From assembly GCA_018657375.1 (NCBI GenBank), contig JABHXI010000034.1, forward strand, positions 1-17,278: a stretch of DNA of 17,278 bases. The letters are read 5' to 3'. This document shows positions 7,077 through 15,832 of the stretch, piece by piece; position 1 is the stretch's first letter; each line of letters starts with the position of its first letter. This stretch comes from Candidatus Nitrosopumilus sp. (GTDB lineage Archaea > Thermoproteota > Nitrososphaeria > Nitrososphaerales > Nitrosopumilaceae). The notes beneath the pieces are model-generated. The model did not search any database. It was not told the DNA's origin and saw only the letters and a list, made by a program, of their open reading frames with translations. A program made the position numbers and the translations under genes.

Positions 7077-8344
7077 AGCAAATCCCTCGGATCAGTAATT
7101 TTTCCAGTTACTGCAGAAGCTGCTGCAACCATAGGTGATGAAAGATATGTTTGAGATTCAACATGACCCATTCGTCCAGGGAAGTTCCTATTAGTTGTGC
7201 TGATGCAGATTTCATCTTTTGCCAATACGCCCATATGTGCACCACAACATGCACCACACGTAGGTGGGCCAACTGTCACGCCGGCATCTAAGAAAATTTT
7301 CAACAATCCATTTTCCATGGCACGTTGATAAATTGAAATTGCTGCAGGTAAAATTTCAGTTCTAATCTTTACTTTTCGTCCTTTGAGTATTTTTGCTGCA
7401 GAGACTAAATCTTCGTATTTTGCACCAGTGCAAGAACCAATGTATGATTTATCTAATTCGACTGACGGAGCTTCGCCTACAACACATGTATTATCAGGTG
7501 AGAAAGGCTTTGCAATCATAGGTTCCATTTCTGAACTTTCATATTCAAATATTTTAGAATATTCAGCATCAGAATCACCAGTAACTAAATTAAAATTTGA
7601 TGCACCTCGCTGGGAAAGATAATCAACTACTTTTTGATCAGGCTCTACAATTCCATTTTTAGCTCCAGCTTCAGTGGTCATATTACACAAAGTCAATCTA
7701 CTTTCAACGGACATTTCATCAATTCCACTTCCACCAAATTGCATTGTTCTGTATGCACCACCGTCATTTCCAATATCTCCAATAATTTTTAGAATTACAT
7801 CTTTGGCCATAACATGATCAGGTAATTTTCCATTTAATTTGAAATAATATGTCTCTGGAACTTTAAACCAAATATTTCCGTTTAACAAAACATATGCAAT
7901 ATCAGTATGGCCCAGACCACACGCAAATGCCCCTAAAGCACCAGTTGTGTTGGTATGAGAATCACCGCCAACATAAACATCTCCAGGCATCACCATTGCT
8001 TCTTCATGTGAAATAGTATGACAGATACCATATTGACCCATCCCATATTTGAAGTGTTTTTCAATACCATATTGTTTTGTAAAATTAGATAATTTTACAA
8101 TATTTTCAGCAGACATCTTATCAGCTGAAGGTACAAAATGATCTTCAGCTACCCAGACTTTAGTAGGATCCCATAATTTATCAACAGGAATTCCTTGTTT
8201 TTTTAATTTATCAAAGACCTTAAGCACACCAGGTCCAGACACGTCATGCATCATTACTTTATCAACATCAGCAAAAACTACATCATCAGGCGCTACTGAG
8301 GACTTGCCTGATCCACGTGCAAGGATCTTCTCAACTATATTCAT
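7073..8344 (-). CDS. Archaeal-type 3-isopropylmalate/homoaconitate dehydratase large subunit
   Basis: A 423-residue aconitase-superfamily large subunit of the archaeal LeuC/HacA type. Seen: EDHFVPSADKMSAEN (67-81), GICHTISHEEA (106-116), GGDSHTNTTGALGAFACGLGHTD (126-148), cluster cysteines C305 (GSCTGAKYEDL), C363 and C366 (PTCGACCGAHMG), and STTNRNFPGRMGH (382-394). It pairs with the small subunit that overlaps it by four bases. It is the first gene of the four-gene dehydratase operon. A TTTTAA-containing stretch at about 8366-8376 (minus strand) lies at promoter distance from its ATG. Substrate is unproven: with a full LeuCD pair beside it, homoaconitate (lysine route) is a reasonable inference, isopropylmalate or another 2-hydroxyacid an alternative. 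Confidence 0.88.
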   Translation of the reverse strand: MNIVEKILARGSGKSSVAPDDVVFADVDKVMMHDVSGPGVLKVFDKLKKQGIPVDKLWDPTKVWVAEDHFVPSADKMSAENIVKLSNFTKQYGIEKHFKYGMGQYGICHTISHEEAMVMPGDVYVGGDSHTNTTGALGAFACGLGHTDIAYVLLNGNIWFKVPETYYFKLNGKLPDHVMAKDVILKIIGDIGNDGGAYRTMQFGGSGIDEMSVESRLTLCNMTTEAGAKNGIVEPDQKVVDYLSQRGASNFNLVTGDSDAEYSKIFEYESSEMEPMIAKPFSPDNTCVVGEAPSVELDKSYIGSCTGAKYEDLVSAAKILKGRKVKIRTEILPAAISIYQRAMENGLLKIFLDAGVTVGPPTCGACCGAHMGVLAKDEICISTTNRNFPGRMGHVESQTYLSSPMVAAASAVTGKITDPRDLL

Positions 8345-8417
8345 AATTCAAAAAGTCTGCTCTTGGGATTAAAAGCTTTTCAGAACAATAAAAAAGAATC
8401 AGAGCCTCAAAAATATT

Positions 8418-9206
8418 GTGCAATTAACAGTAATACCACTACTAGCAGAAAGAATGAAAGATGAATTTGATATTTTTGAGGCATTAGAAAATACTTTGGT
8501 TAAAAATGAAACAGAGTTACAAGAAGGAGACGTCATAGTAATTTCGACAAAATACATCTCAAACTCACAGGGAAGAATTGTCGATTTAGAGAAAATCAAA
8601 GCATCAGAGCACGGTATCAGAATAGCAGATGAATATCAATTAAAACAGGGAATTGCAGAAATAATAATTAGAGAATCAGATAAAATTTTTGGAGGAATAG
8701 GAGGATTTGTCATAACATCAGCAGACAACATCATGGCACCAAACGCAGGAATTGATAAATCAAATGCAAAAAAAGGTAAAGCAATACTATATCCAACAGA
8801 TCCGTATCTAATTGCAGAACAGATTCGAAGAAAAGTTTTCTTAAAATTACTAATTCATGTTGGAGTAATTTTAGTAGATAGCAGATTAATGCCAGCAAGA
8901 ATTGGAACGTCAGGGGTTGCAGTATCATGTGCAGGAATAGAACCAGTTTTAGATATGAGATCTAAAAAAGATCTAGACGGGAACCCATTGAAAGTTACAT
9001 TTCAAGCAGTTGTTGACAATCTTGCAACAATTGCAAATCACAAGATGGGCGAGGGTGCAGAATCAAGACCATTTGCAATAGTCAGAGATTCAGGAGCAAA
9101 ACTTACAGATAGAAAAATCAATTCTTCAGAAATGGCAATTGCACCAGAACAGTGTGTTTACGTCAGAGGTCTAGCAAACCCCCCCAAAACCAAGGTTGTA
9201 AGGTAA
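8418..9206 (+). CDS. cofE: Coenzyme F420-0:L-glutamate ligase family protein (CofE-like)
   Basis: A 262-residue CofE-family protein. CofE adds gamma-linked glutamate to coenzyme F420-0 using GTP. Start GTG at 8418. Seen: GDVIVISTKYISNSQGRIVDLEKIKAS (37-63), the metal/substrate-site segment NIMAPNAGIDKSN (104-116), YPTDPYLIAEQIRRKV (125-140), ILVDSRLMPARIGTSGVAVSCAGIEPV (151-177), and DLDGNPLKVTFQAVVDNLATIANHKMGEG (185-213). The family is clear. The segment that reads roughly SDTFGRPWR-x-G in typical CofE is changed here to VDSRLMPARIG, so activity as a standard ligase is likely but not certain. It diverges from the dehydratase operon with a 73-base gap. F420 is known in Thaumarchaeota, which supports the role. 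Confidence 0.85.
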   Translation: MQLTVIPLLAERMKDEFDIFEALENTLVKNETELQEGDVIVISTKYISNSQGRIVDLEKIKASEHGIRIADEYQLKQGIAEIIIRESDKIFGGIGGFVITSADNIMAPNAGIDKSNAKKGKAILYPTDPYLIAEQIRRKVFLKLLIHVGVILVDSRLMPARIGTSGVAVSCAGIEPVLDMRSKKDLDGNPLKVTFQAVVDNLATIANHKMGEGAESRPFAIVRDSGAKLTDRKINSSEMAIAPEQCVYVRGLANPPKTKVVR

Positions 9207-9212
9207 GTTTTT

Positions 9213-9220
9213 TTTAAATA
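9213..9220 (+). promoter_or_regulatory. TATA-like box for the tail-anchored protein gene
   Basis: TTTAAATA centred about 26 bases before the ATG at 9242 fits a leaderless archaeal promoter. It lies in the 35-base gap after cofE, so the downstream gene probably has its own transcript. Confidence 0.5.
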
Positions 9221-9241
9221 GAGGCATTTAAGATAAAAAAT

Positions 9242-9793
9242 ATGGAGTATTTGACCACATATCCAAAAACGATCTCATTTATCGACGGATTAAAGCATAA
9301 AATTCAGGCAGATAACAAAAAGGGCGTAGAGCAACTCCACATTGTTGTCAAACAAAATTTTGAAGAGTTAATGAAAATATTTACAGCCGAGGGATTTACC
9401 AAAGTGAAATTAGAACACAAGCAACCAGATCAAATTGGAAGTGGAATAAATTTAAAATTGAAAAAACCATGGGAAATGCACATTAGAATGGTGGATTTAA
9501 AAAAAGGTCGAATTGGAATTCATGCAGAAGTAGAGGTGTCAAGAGATTATCTTCAACATTTGTTTTCACAAAGAACTCCAGTAATTTACGAAGTAGAAGA
9601 AATTTTAAAAAAATATCAAGTGGACTACAATATTTGGCACGACAAAATAAAGAAAAACATTACAAGTGTAGTAGACAATTATAAAGTGAAACTTGCAAAT
9701 CCAGGAATCCCAGTATTCGCATGGAAACCAATGGTGGTGGTAATTGTAACTGTAATGGTACTATATGGTTGGAAGTTTTTTAGTACAATTTAG
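9242..9793 (+). CDS. Unknown protein with C-terminal membrane anchor
   Basis: I do not recognise a family for this 183-residue protein. Visible: a soluble, charged alpha/beta-looking body (residues 1-155), including KKPWEMHIRMVDLKKGRIGIHAEVEVSRDYL (about 74-104), which looks like successive beta strands, then a helical segment IYEVEEILKKY (115-125). A single hydrophobic stretch, about residues 163-179 (MVVVIVTVMVLYGW), ends four to six residues before the stop. There is no N-terminal signal. The layout is that of a tail-anchored protein whose body stays in the cytoplasm. It has its own TATA box and ends convergent to the next gene. It is probably lineage-specific; no function is proposed. Confidence 0.75.
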   Translation: MEYLTTYPKTISFIDGLKHKIQADNKKGVEQLHIVVKQNFEELMKIFTAEGFTKVKLEHKQPDQIGSGINLKLKKPWEMHIRMVDLKKGRIGIHAEVEVSRDYLQHLFSQRTPVIYEVEEILKKYQVDYNIWHDKIKKNITSVVDNYKVKLANPGIPVFAWKPMVVVIVTVMVLYGWKFFSTI

Positions 9794-9811
9794 ATAAATC
9801 ATCTAGAAATT

Positions 9812-9818
9812 AAAAAAA
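9812..9818 (-). terminator. T-tract terminator for the Met/Gly-rich protein gene
   Basis: Directly after the TAG stop of the minus-strand gene (9820-9822) the minus strand reads a run of seven T. Archaeal RNA polymerase terminates at such T-tracts without needing a hairpin. No stem is seen. Confidence 0.4.
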
Positions 9819-9819
9819 T

Positions 9820-10149
9820 CTAAACACCGAGTGTTTCTGCTTTACTTAATTCAAGAAACACTTTATCGCCAACTGAAAGACCCATCTCTTTGTATTCATG
9901 CATTTCAAGTTTTAATTGAGTAATTCCTGATGGCATTCCCATTCCACCTCCACCGCCAGACATCATCTTGCTAAGGTCTTTCATCATATCATTCATGTTT
10001 GAAAATCCCATTACCTTTGGAGAGCCAAAAGCAGCAGGTGGGTTTTGATTTCCATCCTTTAGTTCTTTTAAAGAGGACAGTGAAAGTATAACATATGGCG
10101 CTCCGTCCGGAGCTGAATCAATGCTTTTTACAACAAACTCTTTCTTCAT
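9820..10149 (-). CDS. Unknown small protein with Met/Gly-rich linker
   Basis: No family recognised. I set the start at ATG 10147-10149 (MKKEFVVKSIDSAP), giving 109 residues. The frame also has ATGs at 10158 and 10167, but the strong TATA box at 10171-10180 is centred 26 bases before 10149 and would be only 8-17 bases from the others. Visible: an N-terminal strand-rich half (about 1-30, VVKSIDSAPDGAPYVILSLSSL), a flexible linker (about 36-75) with NMNDMMKDLSKMMSGGGGGMGMPSG, and a C-terminal strand-rich half with LSVGDKVFLELSKAE (91-105), which looks like a small beta-barrel. The methionine/glycine-rich middle resembles a disordered or peptide-binding loop. The function is unknown. Confidence 0.75.
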   Translation of the reverse strand: MKKEFVVKSIDSAPDGAPYVILSLSSLKELKDGNQNPPAAFGSPKVMGFSNMNDMMKDLSKMMSGGGGGMGMPSGITQLKLEMHEYKEMGLSVGDKVFLELSKAETLGV

Positions 10150-10170
10150 AACTAGCATAAATTGCATATC

Positions 10171-10180
10171 TATATAATTT
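10171..10180 (-). promoter_or_regulatory. TATA box for the Met/Gly-rich protein gene
   Basis: The minus strand reads AAATTATATA here, a good archaeal TATA element centred about 26 bases before the ATG at 10149. It decides the start of that gene. Confidence 0.55.
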
Positions 10181-10247
10181 TAATATTTTGAATGCACATT
10201 TACATGAAAATTGAAGATTTAATTACAAATTTGATTAATTTGCAGTA

Positions 10248-10793
10248 GTGTCTGAGCCTTTAAAAACAAAATTAGAGTATTATGGAATCTCGCCTTGGGA
10301 AATAGAGGTTCTCTATGGATTTCTACATTCTAGATTTACAATAGTACAAGAAGAGATAGAGAACAATGATGAGAATTTTGTAAGTTTTCTGGATATAGAC
10401 ATCCCGTTGGAATTTAATGAGGCATTTTTCAAATGGTTTAATTTCAAACAATGGGAAAAAGTGAAAGATGTCCTAAAAGAGTACAAAAGAAGACGTGGAA
10501 GTCGTAATGCATTAAAAATTAAAATAAAGTTTACAGGAAATCCAAAAATTGTATTTACAGTCGACGTAGTTGATAGACAATGGTTTAACAATGCAATAGA
10601 GAAAATGGATTTTGTCATAGAATTATTACCGCAACATCTTGATCCTAAAAAACTTCCAACAGGAGTTAATGAAGTTAATTACAAATTTGATGTAGAATCA
10701 GCTAGATGGAGACTAGATACGGCAAAATCAAAAGATAAAGAATTCACATTCAAGGAAAATAACTGGAAAGAAATTCAAAAAGAAATCAAGTGA
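10248..10793 (+). CDS. Unknown conserved-looking protein
   Basis: A 181-residue protein starting with GTG at 10248; no family recognised. Visible: an N-terminal helical region (EPLKTKLEYYGISPWEIEVLYGFLHSRF, 3-30), a middle strand region in which LKIKIKFTGNPKIVFTVDVVD (89-109) would form two beta strands around a turn, and a charged C-terminal region with a DVESARWRLDTAKSKDKEFTF segment (148-168). It has no signal peptide or membrane segment and no cysteines. A TTTAATTA stretch at about 10218-10225 lies 26 bases upstream. It diverges from the Met/Gly-rich gene and ends nine bases before the convergent 2-oxoacid oxidoreductase beta gene. It is probably thaumarchaeal-specific; the function is unknown. 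Confidence 0.75.
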   Translation: MSEPLKTKLEYYGISPWEIEVLYGFLHSRFTIVQEEIENNDENFVSFLDIDIPLEFNEAFFKWFNFKQWEKVKDVLKEYKRRRGSRNALKIKIKFTGNPKIVFTVDVVDRQWFNNAIEKMDFVIELLPQHLDPKKLPTGVNEVNYKFDVESARWRLDTAKSKDKEFTFKENNWKEIQKEIK

Positions 10794-10802
10794 AAAATAA
10801 AA

Positions 10803-13665
<2,863 letters not shown>

Positions 13666-13718
13666 AATTATTCACAAGCCTTTTTCAAATAAGAACCACA
13701 TGGTAAATAATTAATCAA

Positions 13719-13865
13719 TTATCCGCCTGTCGCTGCATCAAACAACGCACATTCACATTTATCACGTTCACCACAATAAGGACACACACACATACATTTT
13801 TCAATAGAATTACCACATGCTATACAAATAGCAAATTCTTCCTCTTCTTCAATTTTTGAAGACAT
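13719..13865 (-). CDS. 48-residue cysteine-rich mini-protein (likely zinc-binding)
   Basis: A short reading frame of 48 codons starting at ATG 13863-13865 and ending TAA at 13719-13721. The N-terminus is acidic (SSKIEEEEEF), followed by CIACGN (C14, C17) and a dense run CMCVCPYCGERDKCEC (C24, C26, C28, C31, C37, C39), ending ALFDAATGG. Eight cysteines in 48 residues, mostly as CxxC or CxC pairs, suggest a zinc ribbon, possibly binuclear. It has a good TATA element centred 25 bases upstream and does not overlap any other gene, so it is very probably real. It diverges from the D-2-hydroxyacid dehydrogenase and precedes, in the same direction, the oxidoreductase gamma-alpha gene 53 bases downstream. 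The function is unknown; a nucleic-acid or protein-partner adaptor role would be typical of such mini-proteins. Confidence 0.75.
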   Translation of the reverse strand: MSSKIEEEEEFAICIACGNSIEKCMCVCPYCGERDKCECALFDAATGG

Positions 13866-13885
13866 AGTAATGATACAAAGAAATC

Positions 13886-13895
13886 GTATAAATGG
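13886..13895. promoter_or_regulatory. Shared bidirectional TATA element
   Basis: The plus strand reads GTATAAATGG and the minus strand CCATTTATAC. Its centre (about 13890) is 27 bases before the plus-strand ATG at 13917 and 25 bases before the minus-strand ATG at 13865. It is the only TATA-like element in the 51-base gap, so one TBP site may serve both divergent leaderless genes. Confidence 0.55.
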
Positions 13896-13916
13896 TTTGA
13901 GATAAATTCAAGACTA

Positions 13917-14885
13917 ATGAAAGAAAAAATTTTACTTACAAGAACTTTACATGATTTTGCATTAAAAGAATTAAAAAAGAAATTTCAAGTTGAAATCCAT
14001 ACAGGAAAAATACCAATACCTCAAAAGACATTAAAATCTAAAATTAAAGAGATGGATGGCTTAATCTGTTTTCCATATGATAAGATAGATAAAGAAATAA
14101 TTCAATCGGCAAAAAAACTCAAAGTAATCAGCACATACAGTGTAGGATATGATCATATAGATACACAGTTTGCGCAAAAAAATAAAATCAGAGTGGGATA
14201 TACACCAGAAGTTTTAACAGATGCAACTGCAGATATGGCATTTGCGTTATTACTTGATTTGCTAAGAAGAATTTCGGAAGGGGACAGAATTATCAGAAAA
14301 GGACAATGGAAGCAAATCTACGGAGCGTATGATTATGTAGGATTAGACCTTCAAGGGAAAACTTTAGGCATACTAGGTTTAGGCAGAATTGGAAAAACAC
14401 TCGCCAAAAGAGCAAAGGCGTTCGATATGAAAATCATATACCATAATAGAAAACAAATTTCTAAAACTGAGGAAAAAAAAATGGGAGTAAAATACACAAC
14501 ATTTGATAAATTAATTTCTCAAAGTGACATAATATCAATTCATGTTCCACATACAAAAGAAACTAATGAGATGTTCAATATGAAAAAATTTAAAAAAATG
14601 AAAAATGCTGCATTTCTCATAAATACATCACGAGGTAAAGTAGTAAATGAAAAAGATCTTGTGATAGCATTAAAACAAAAAATTATTGCAGGTGCAGGAT
14701 TAGACGTATTTGAGACAGAGCCAATAAACAAAAACCATCCATTTCTTAAATTAGAAAACATAGTATTGGCACCACATGTAGGGAGCTCTACAAAAGAGAC
14801 TAGAATCAAAATGGCTGAAATTACTATGAAAAATATGATTCTAGGGATGAAGGATGAAAAACCAATTTATTCCATAGGATATTGA
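13917..14885 (+). CDS. D-isomer-specific 2-hydroxyacid dehydrogenase (glyoxylate/hydroxypyruvate reductase-like)
   Basis: A 322-residue NAD(P)-dependent dehydrogenase that interconverts 2-oxoacids and D-2-hydroxyacids. Seen: STYSVGYDHID (72-82), the nucleotide-binding motif GILGLGRIGKTLAKRAKAF (151-169; G154, G156, G159), and the catalytic set R239 (NTSRGKVVNE), E268 (LDVFETEP) and H287 (APHVGS). After the second Rossmann strand the sequence is IIYHNR (173-178) with no acidic residue, which favours NADPH over NADH. The overall form is closest to archaeal glyoxylate reductase (GyaR) and hydroxypyruvate reductases; phosphoglycerate dehydrogenases usually have a longer C-terminal part. The substrate is not determined. 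It is transcribed from the shared TATA element at 13886-13895. Confidence 0.88.
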   Translation: MKEKILLTRTLHDFALKELKKKFQVEIHTGKIPIPQKTLKSKIKEMDGLICFPYDKIDKEIIQSAKKLKVISTYSVGYDHIDTQFAQKNKIRVGYTPEVLTDATADMAFALLLDLLRRISEGDRIIRKGQWKQIYGAYDYVGLDLQGKTLGILGLGRIGKTLAKRAKAFDMKIIYHNRKQISKTEEKKMGVKYTTFDKLISQSDIISIHVPHTKETNEMFNMKKFKKMKNAAFLINTSRGKVVNEKDLVIALKQKIIAGAGLDVFETEPINKNHPFLKLENIVLAPHVGSSTKETRIKMAEITMKNMILGMKDEKPIYSIGY

Positions 14886-14922
14886 TTATTACGCGTAAGT
14901 TAGAGTCAGATAAAATGTTGGA

Positions 14923-14932
14923 TTTTTATATC
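14923..14932 (+). promoter_or_regulatory. TATA box for the short transcript at 14955
   Basis: TTTTTATATC is centred 27 bases before the TTG at 14955 and is one of the best TATA matches in the window. Together with the terminator at 15055-15083 it frames a transcript of about 125 bases in a 196-base gap otherwise free of long genes. Confidence 0.55.
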
Positions 14933-14954
14933 GAAATTATAAAATATCGTCAAG

Positions 14955-15044
14955 TTGAAAAAATTCAAACACACTAACGAAGAATTAGAATTAGCAAAAA
15001 TAAAAACTGAAAAAGACAAAAAGAAAAAAGAATTAGAAAACTGA
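14955..15044 (+). CDS. Possible 29-residue Lys/Glu-rich mini-protein (or small RNA)
   Basis: A reading frame of 29 codons from TTG 14955 to TGA 15042-15044: MKKFKHTNEELELAKIKT, then a KDKKKK run ending ELEN. It is very charged and would form a single helix. The case for it being expressed is the TATA box at exactly leaderless distance and a hairpin-plus-T-tract terminator 11 bases after the stop. Nothing in the sequence proves translation, because A-rich stretches of this length can be open by chance. The same unit could be a small non-coding RNA of about 125 bases. No family is recognised. Confidence 0.4.
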   Translation: MKKFKHTNEELELAKIKTEKDKKKKELEN

Positions 15045-15054
15045 TACTTTTTTG

Positions 15055-15083
15055 CTTGTCTTTTTCAGACAAGATTTTTTTTT
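15055..15083 (+). terminator. Hairpin plus T-tract terminator
   Basis: A perfect 7-base stem (CTTGTCT 15055-15061, AGACAAG 15067-15073) with a five-base TTTTC loop is followed by A and nine T (15075-15083). It has the form of an intrinsic terminator for plus-strand transcription from the short unit at 14955 and possibly read-through from the dehydrogenase. It overlaps the last two bases of the convergent minus-strand gene. Confidence 0.65.
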
Positions 15084-15456
15084 AAAATTTAATTTTAGAA
15101 GAATATTTCTGATCTAATGATTCATAGAGTTCTTTTCTTGAAGAAATCAAATTTTTTGATTCATCATACATTTTTGTAAAAAATGCAGCAATTACACGAT
15201 CATCGCTTTTATCAAAAAACCTCACGCTAAAACTAATTTTATCAGGCTTTTGTTCTTGAATAAATTCTGCCGAATCAACCATCTCAGAATTGATGTGCAT
15301 GTGTGCAGGGCCATCATTATCGCCAATTGTAATCCATTTTTCTTTTTGTCTAATACTAAGAGAATTACTACGAATTTCGCAGGTTGCACCGATATTTTTT
15401 GTTATTATTAATACATCATCAATTTTAATTATGTCAGATAATAGTTCAAAAAGCAA
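15082..15456 (-). CDS. Unknown protein, possible ChuX/HutX-like fold
   Basis: A 124-residue protein starting with TTG at 15454-15456; an in-frame TGA two codons upstream excludes a longer form. Visible: KWITIGDNDGPAHMHINSEMVDSAEFIQEQ (40-69), with two histidines in a HMH pattern (H52, H54), then ISFSVRFFDKSDDRVIAAFFTKMYDE (74-99), which reads as two beta strands joined by a turn. The FFDxxxxRV pattern recalls the haem-handling ChuX/HutX/HemS fold, but I hold this as a weak resemblance. It lies 24 bases after the cysteine-containing small gene and is likely co-transcribed with it. The function is unknown. Confidence 0.65.
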   Translation of the reverse strand: MLFELLSDIIKIDDVLIITKNIGATCEIRSNSLSIRQKEKWITIGDNDGPAHMHINSEMVDSAEFIQEQKPDKISFSVRFFDKSDDRVIAAFFTKMYDESKNLISSRKELYESLDQKYSSKIKF

Positions 15457-15480
15457 TAATCAATTAAGAAAAGCAAATTA

Positions 15481-15756
15481 TTAGAATTTTTTCATATCAA
15501 TTTGAACAAAATCATCAGAATCGCCATGAACACAATCAGTTCCAATGGTTTTAACTGGAGTAAAACTAATCTTTCCATTTTGTATCTTACCCTCATTTTG
15601 TAAAATCCCAATCTTACCAGATACTATAGAACGATGTTTCTGACAAGTTAATCCAAACATGTATTCATCCTTACCGTCAACAATAGATACAATAAATTCT
15701 GGAGGGTTGACACACTGTTTCCCCTCTTCTGTAACTGAGCATTTATCAGGCATCAT
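15481..15756 (-). CDS. Unknown small Cys/His protein (putative zinc-binding)
   Basis: A 91-residue protein with two adjacent ATGs (15756 and 15753). Visible: C6, C15 and a C38xxH41 pair (DKCSVTEEGKQCVNPPEF, then GLTCQKH), the spacing of a small treble-clef-like or zinc-binding unit, and a later DCVHGD (C75, H77). The rest is strand-rich (KIGILQNEGKIQNGKISFTPV). No family recognised. It is the first gene of a two-gene minus-strand unit. It diverges from the FAD enzyme at 15833, and the promoter region between them carries a repeated GATATTAAT element, one copy of which covers its likely TATA site. Confidence 0.68.
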   Translation of the reverse strand: MMPDKCSVTEEGKQCVNPPEFIVSIVDGKDEYMFGLTCQKHRSIVSGKIGILQNEGKIQNGKISFTPVKTIGTDCVHGDSDDFVQIDMKKF

Positions 15757-15778
15757 AATAAAATTGAAAAATATATCA

Positions 15779-15813
15779 GATATTAATCTTGAGTGATATT
15801 AATTTAATATCAC
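15779..15813. promoter_or_regulatory. Palindromic operator-like cluster in divergent promoter
   Basis: A perfect palindrome spans 15793-15813: arms GTGATATTAA and TTAATATCAC around a single central T. A further direct copy of the half-site, GATATTAAT, lies at 15779-15787, sixteen bases before the copy at 15795-15803. The right arm covers the expected TATA position of the plus-strand FAD enzyme (start 15833). The extra half-site covers the expected TATA position of the minus-strand gene (start 15756). This is the layout of a repressor site shared by two divergent genes. AT-rich composition makes chance matches easier, but a 10-base perfect arm is still unusual. Confidence 0.55.
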
Positions 15814-15832
15814 ACACTACAAATTAAAACTA

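Noticed and set aside
13707..13722. AT-only inverted repeat (ATAATT/AATTAT) at the end of the cysteine-rich gene
   Set aside because: Six A-T/T-A pairs in an AT-rich gap are expected by chance and no T-tract follows.
14540..14809. 89-codon minus-strand open frame with Phe-rich, hydrophobic content
   Set aside because: It is the antisense shadow of the dehydrogenase's catalytic region; its hydrophobicity comes from the Lys/Asn-rich sense codons.
15431..15484. Plus-strand 17-codon frame starting ATG (MSDNSSKSNNQLRKANY)
   Set aside because: The composition looks protein-like, and an AT-rich stretch lies upstream, but it is very short and antisense to the start of the 15082-15456 gene and its upstream gap. 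There is no independent support.
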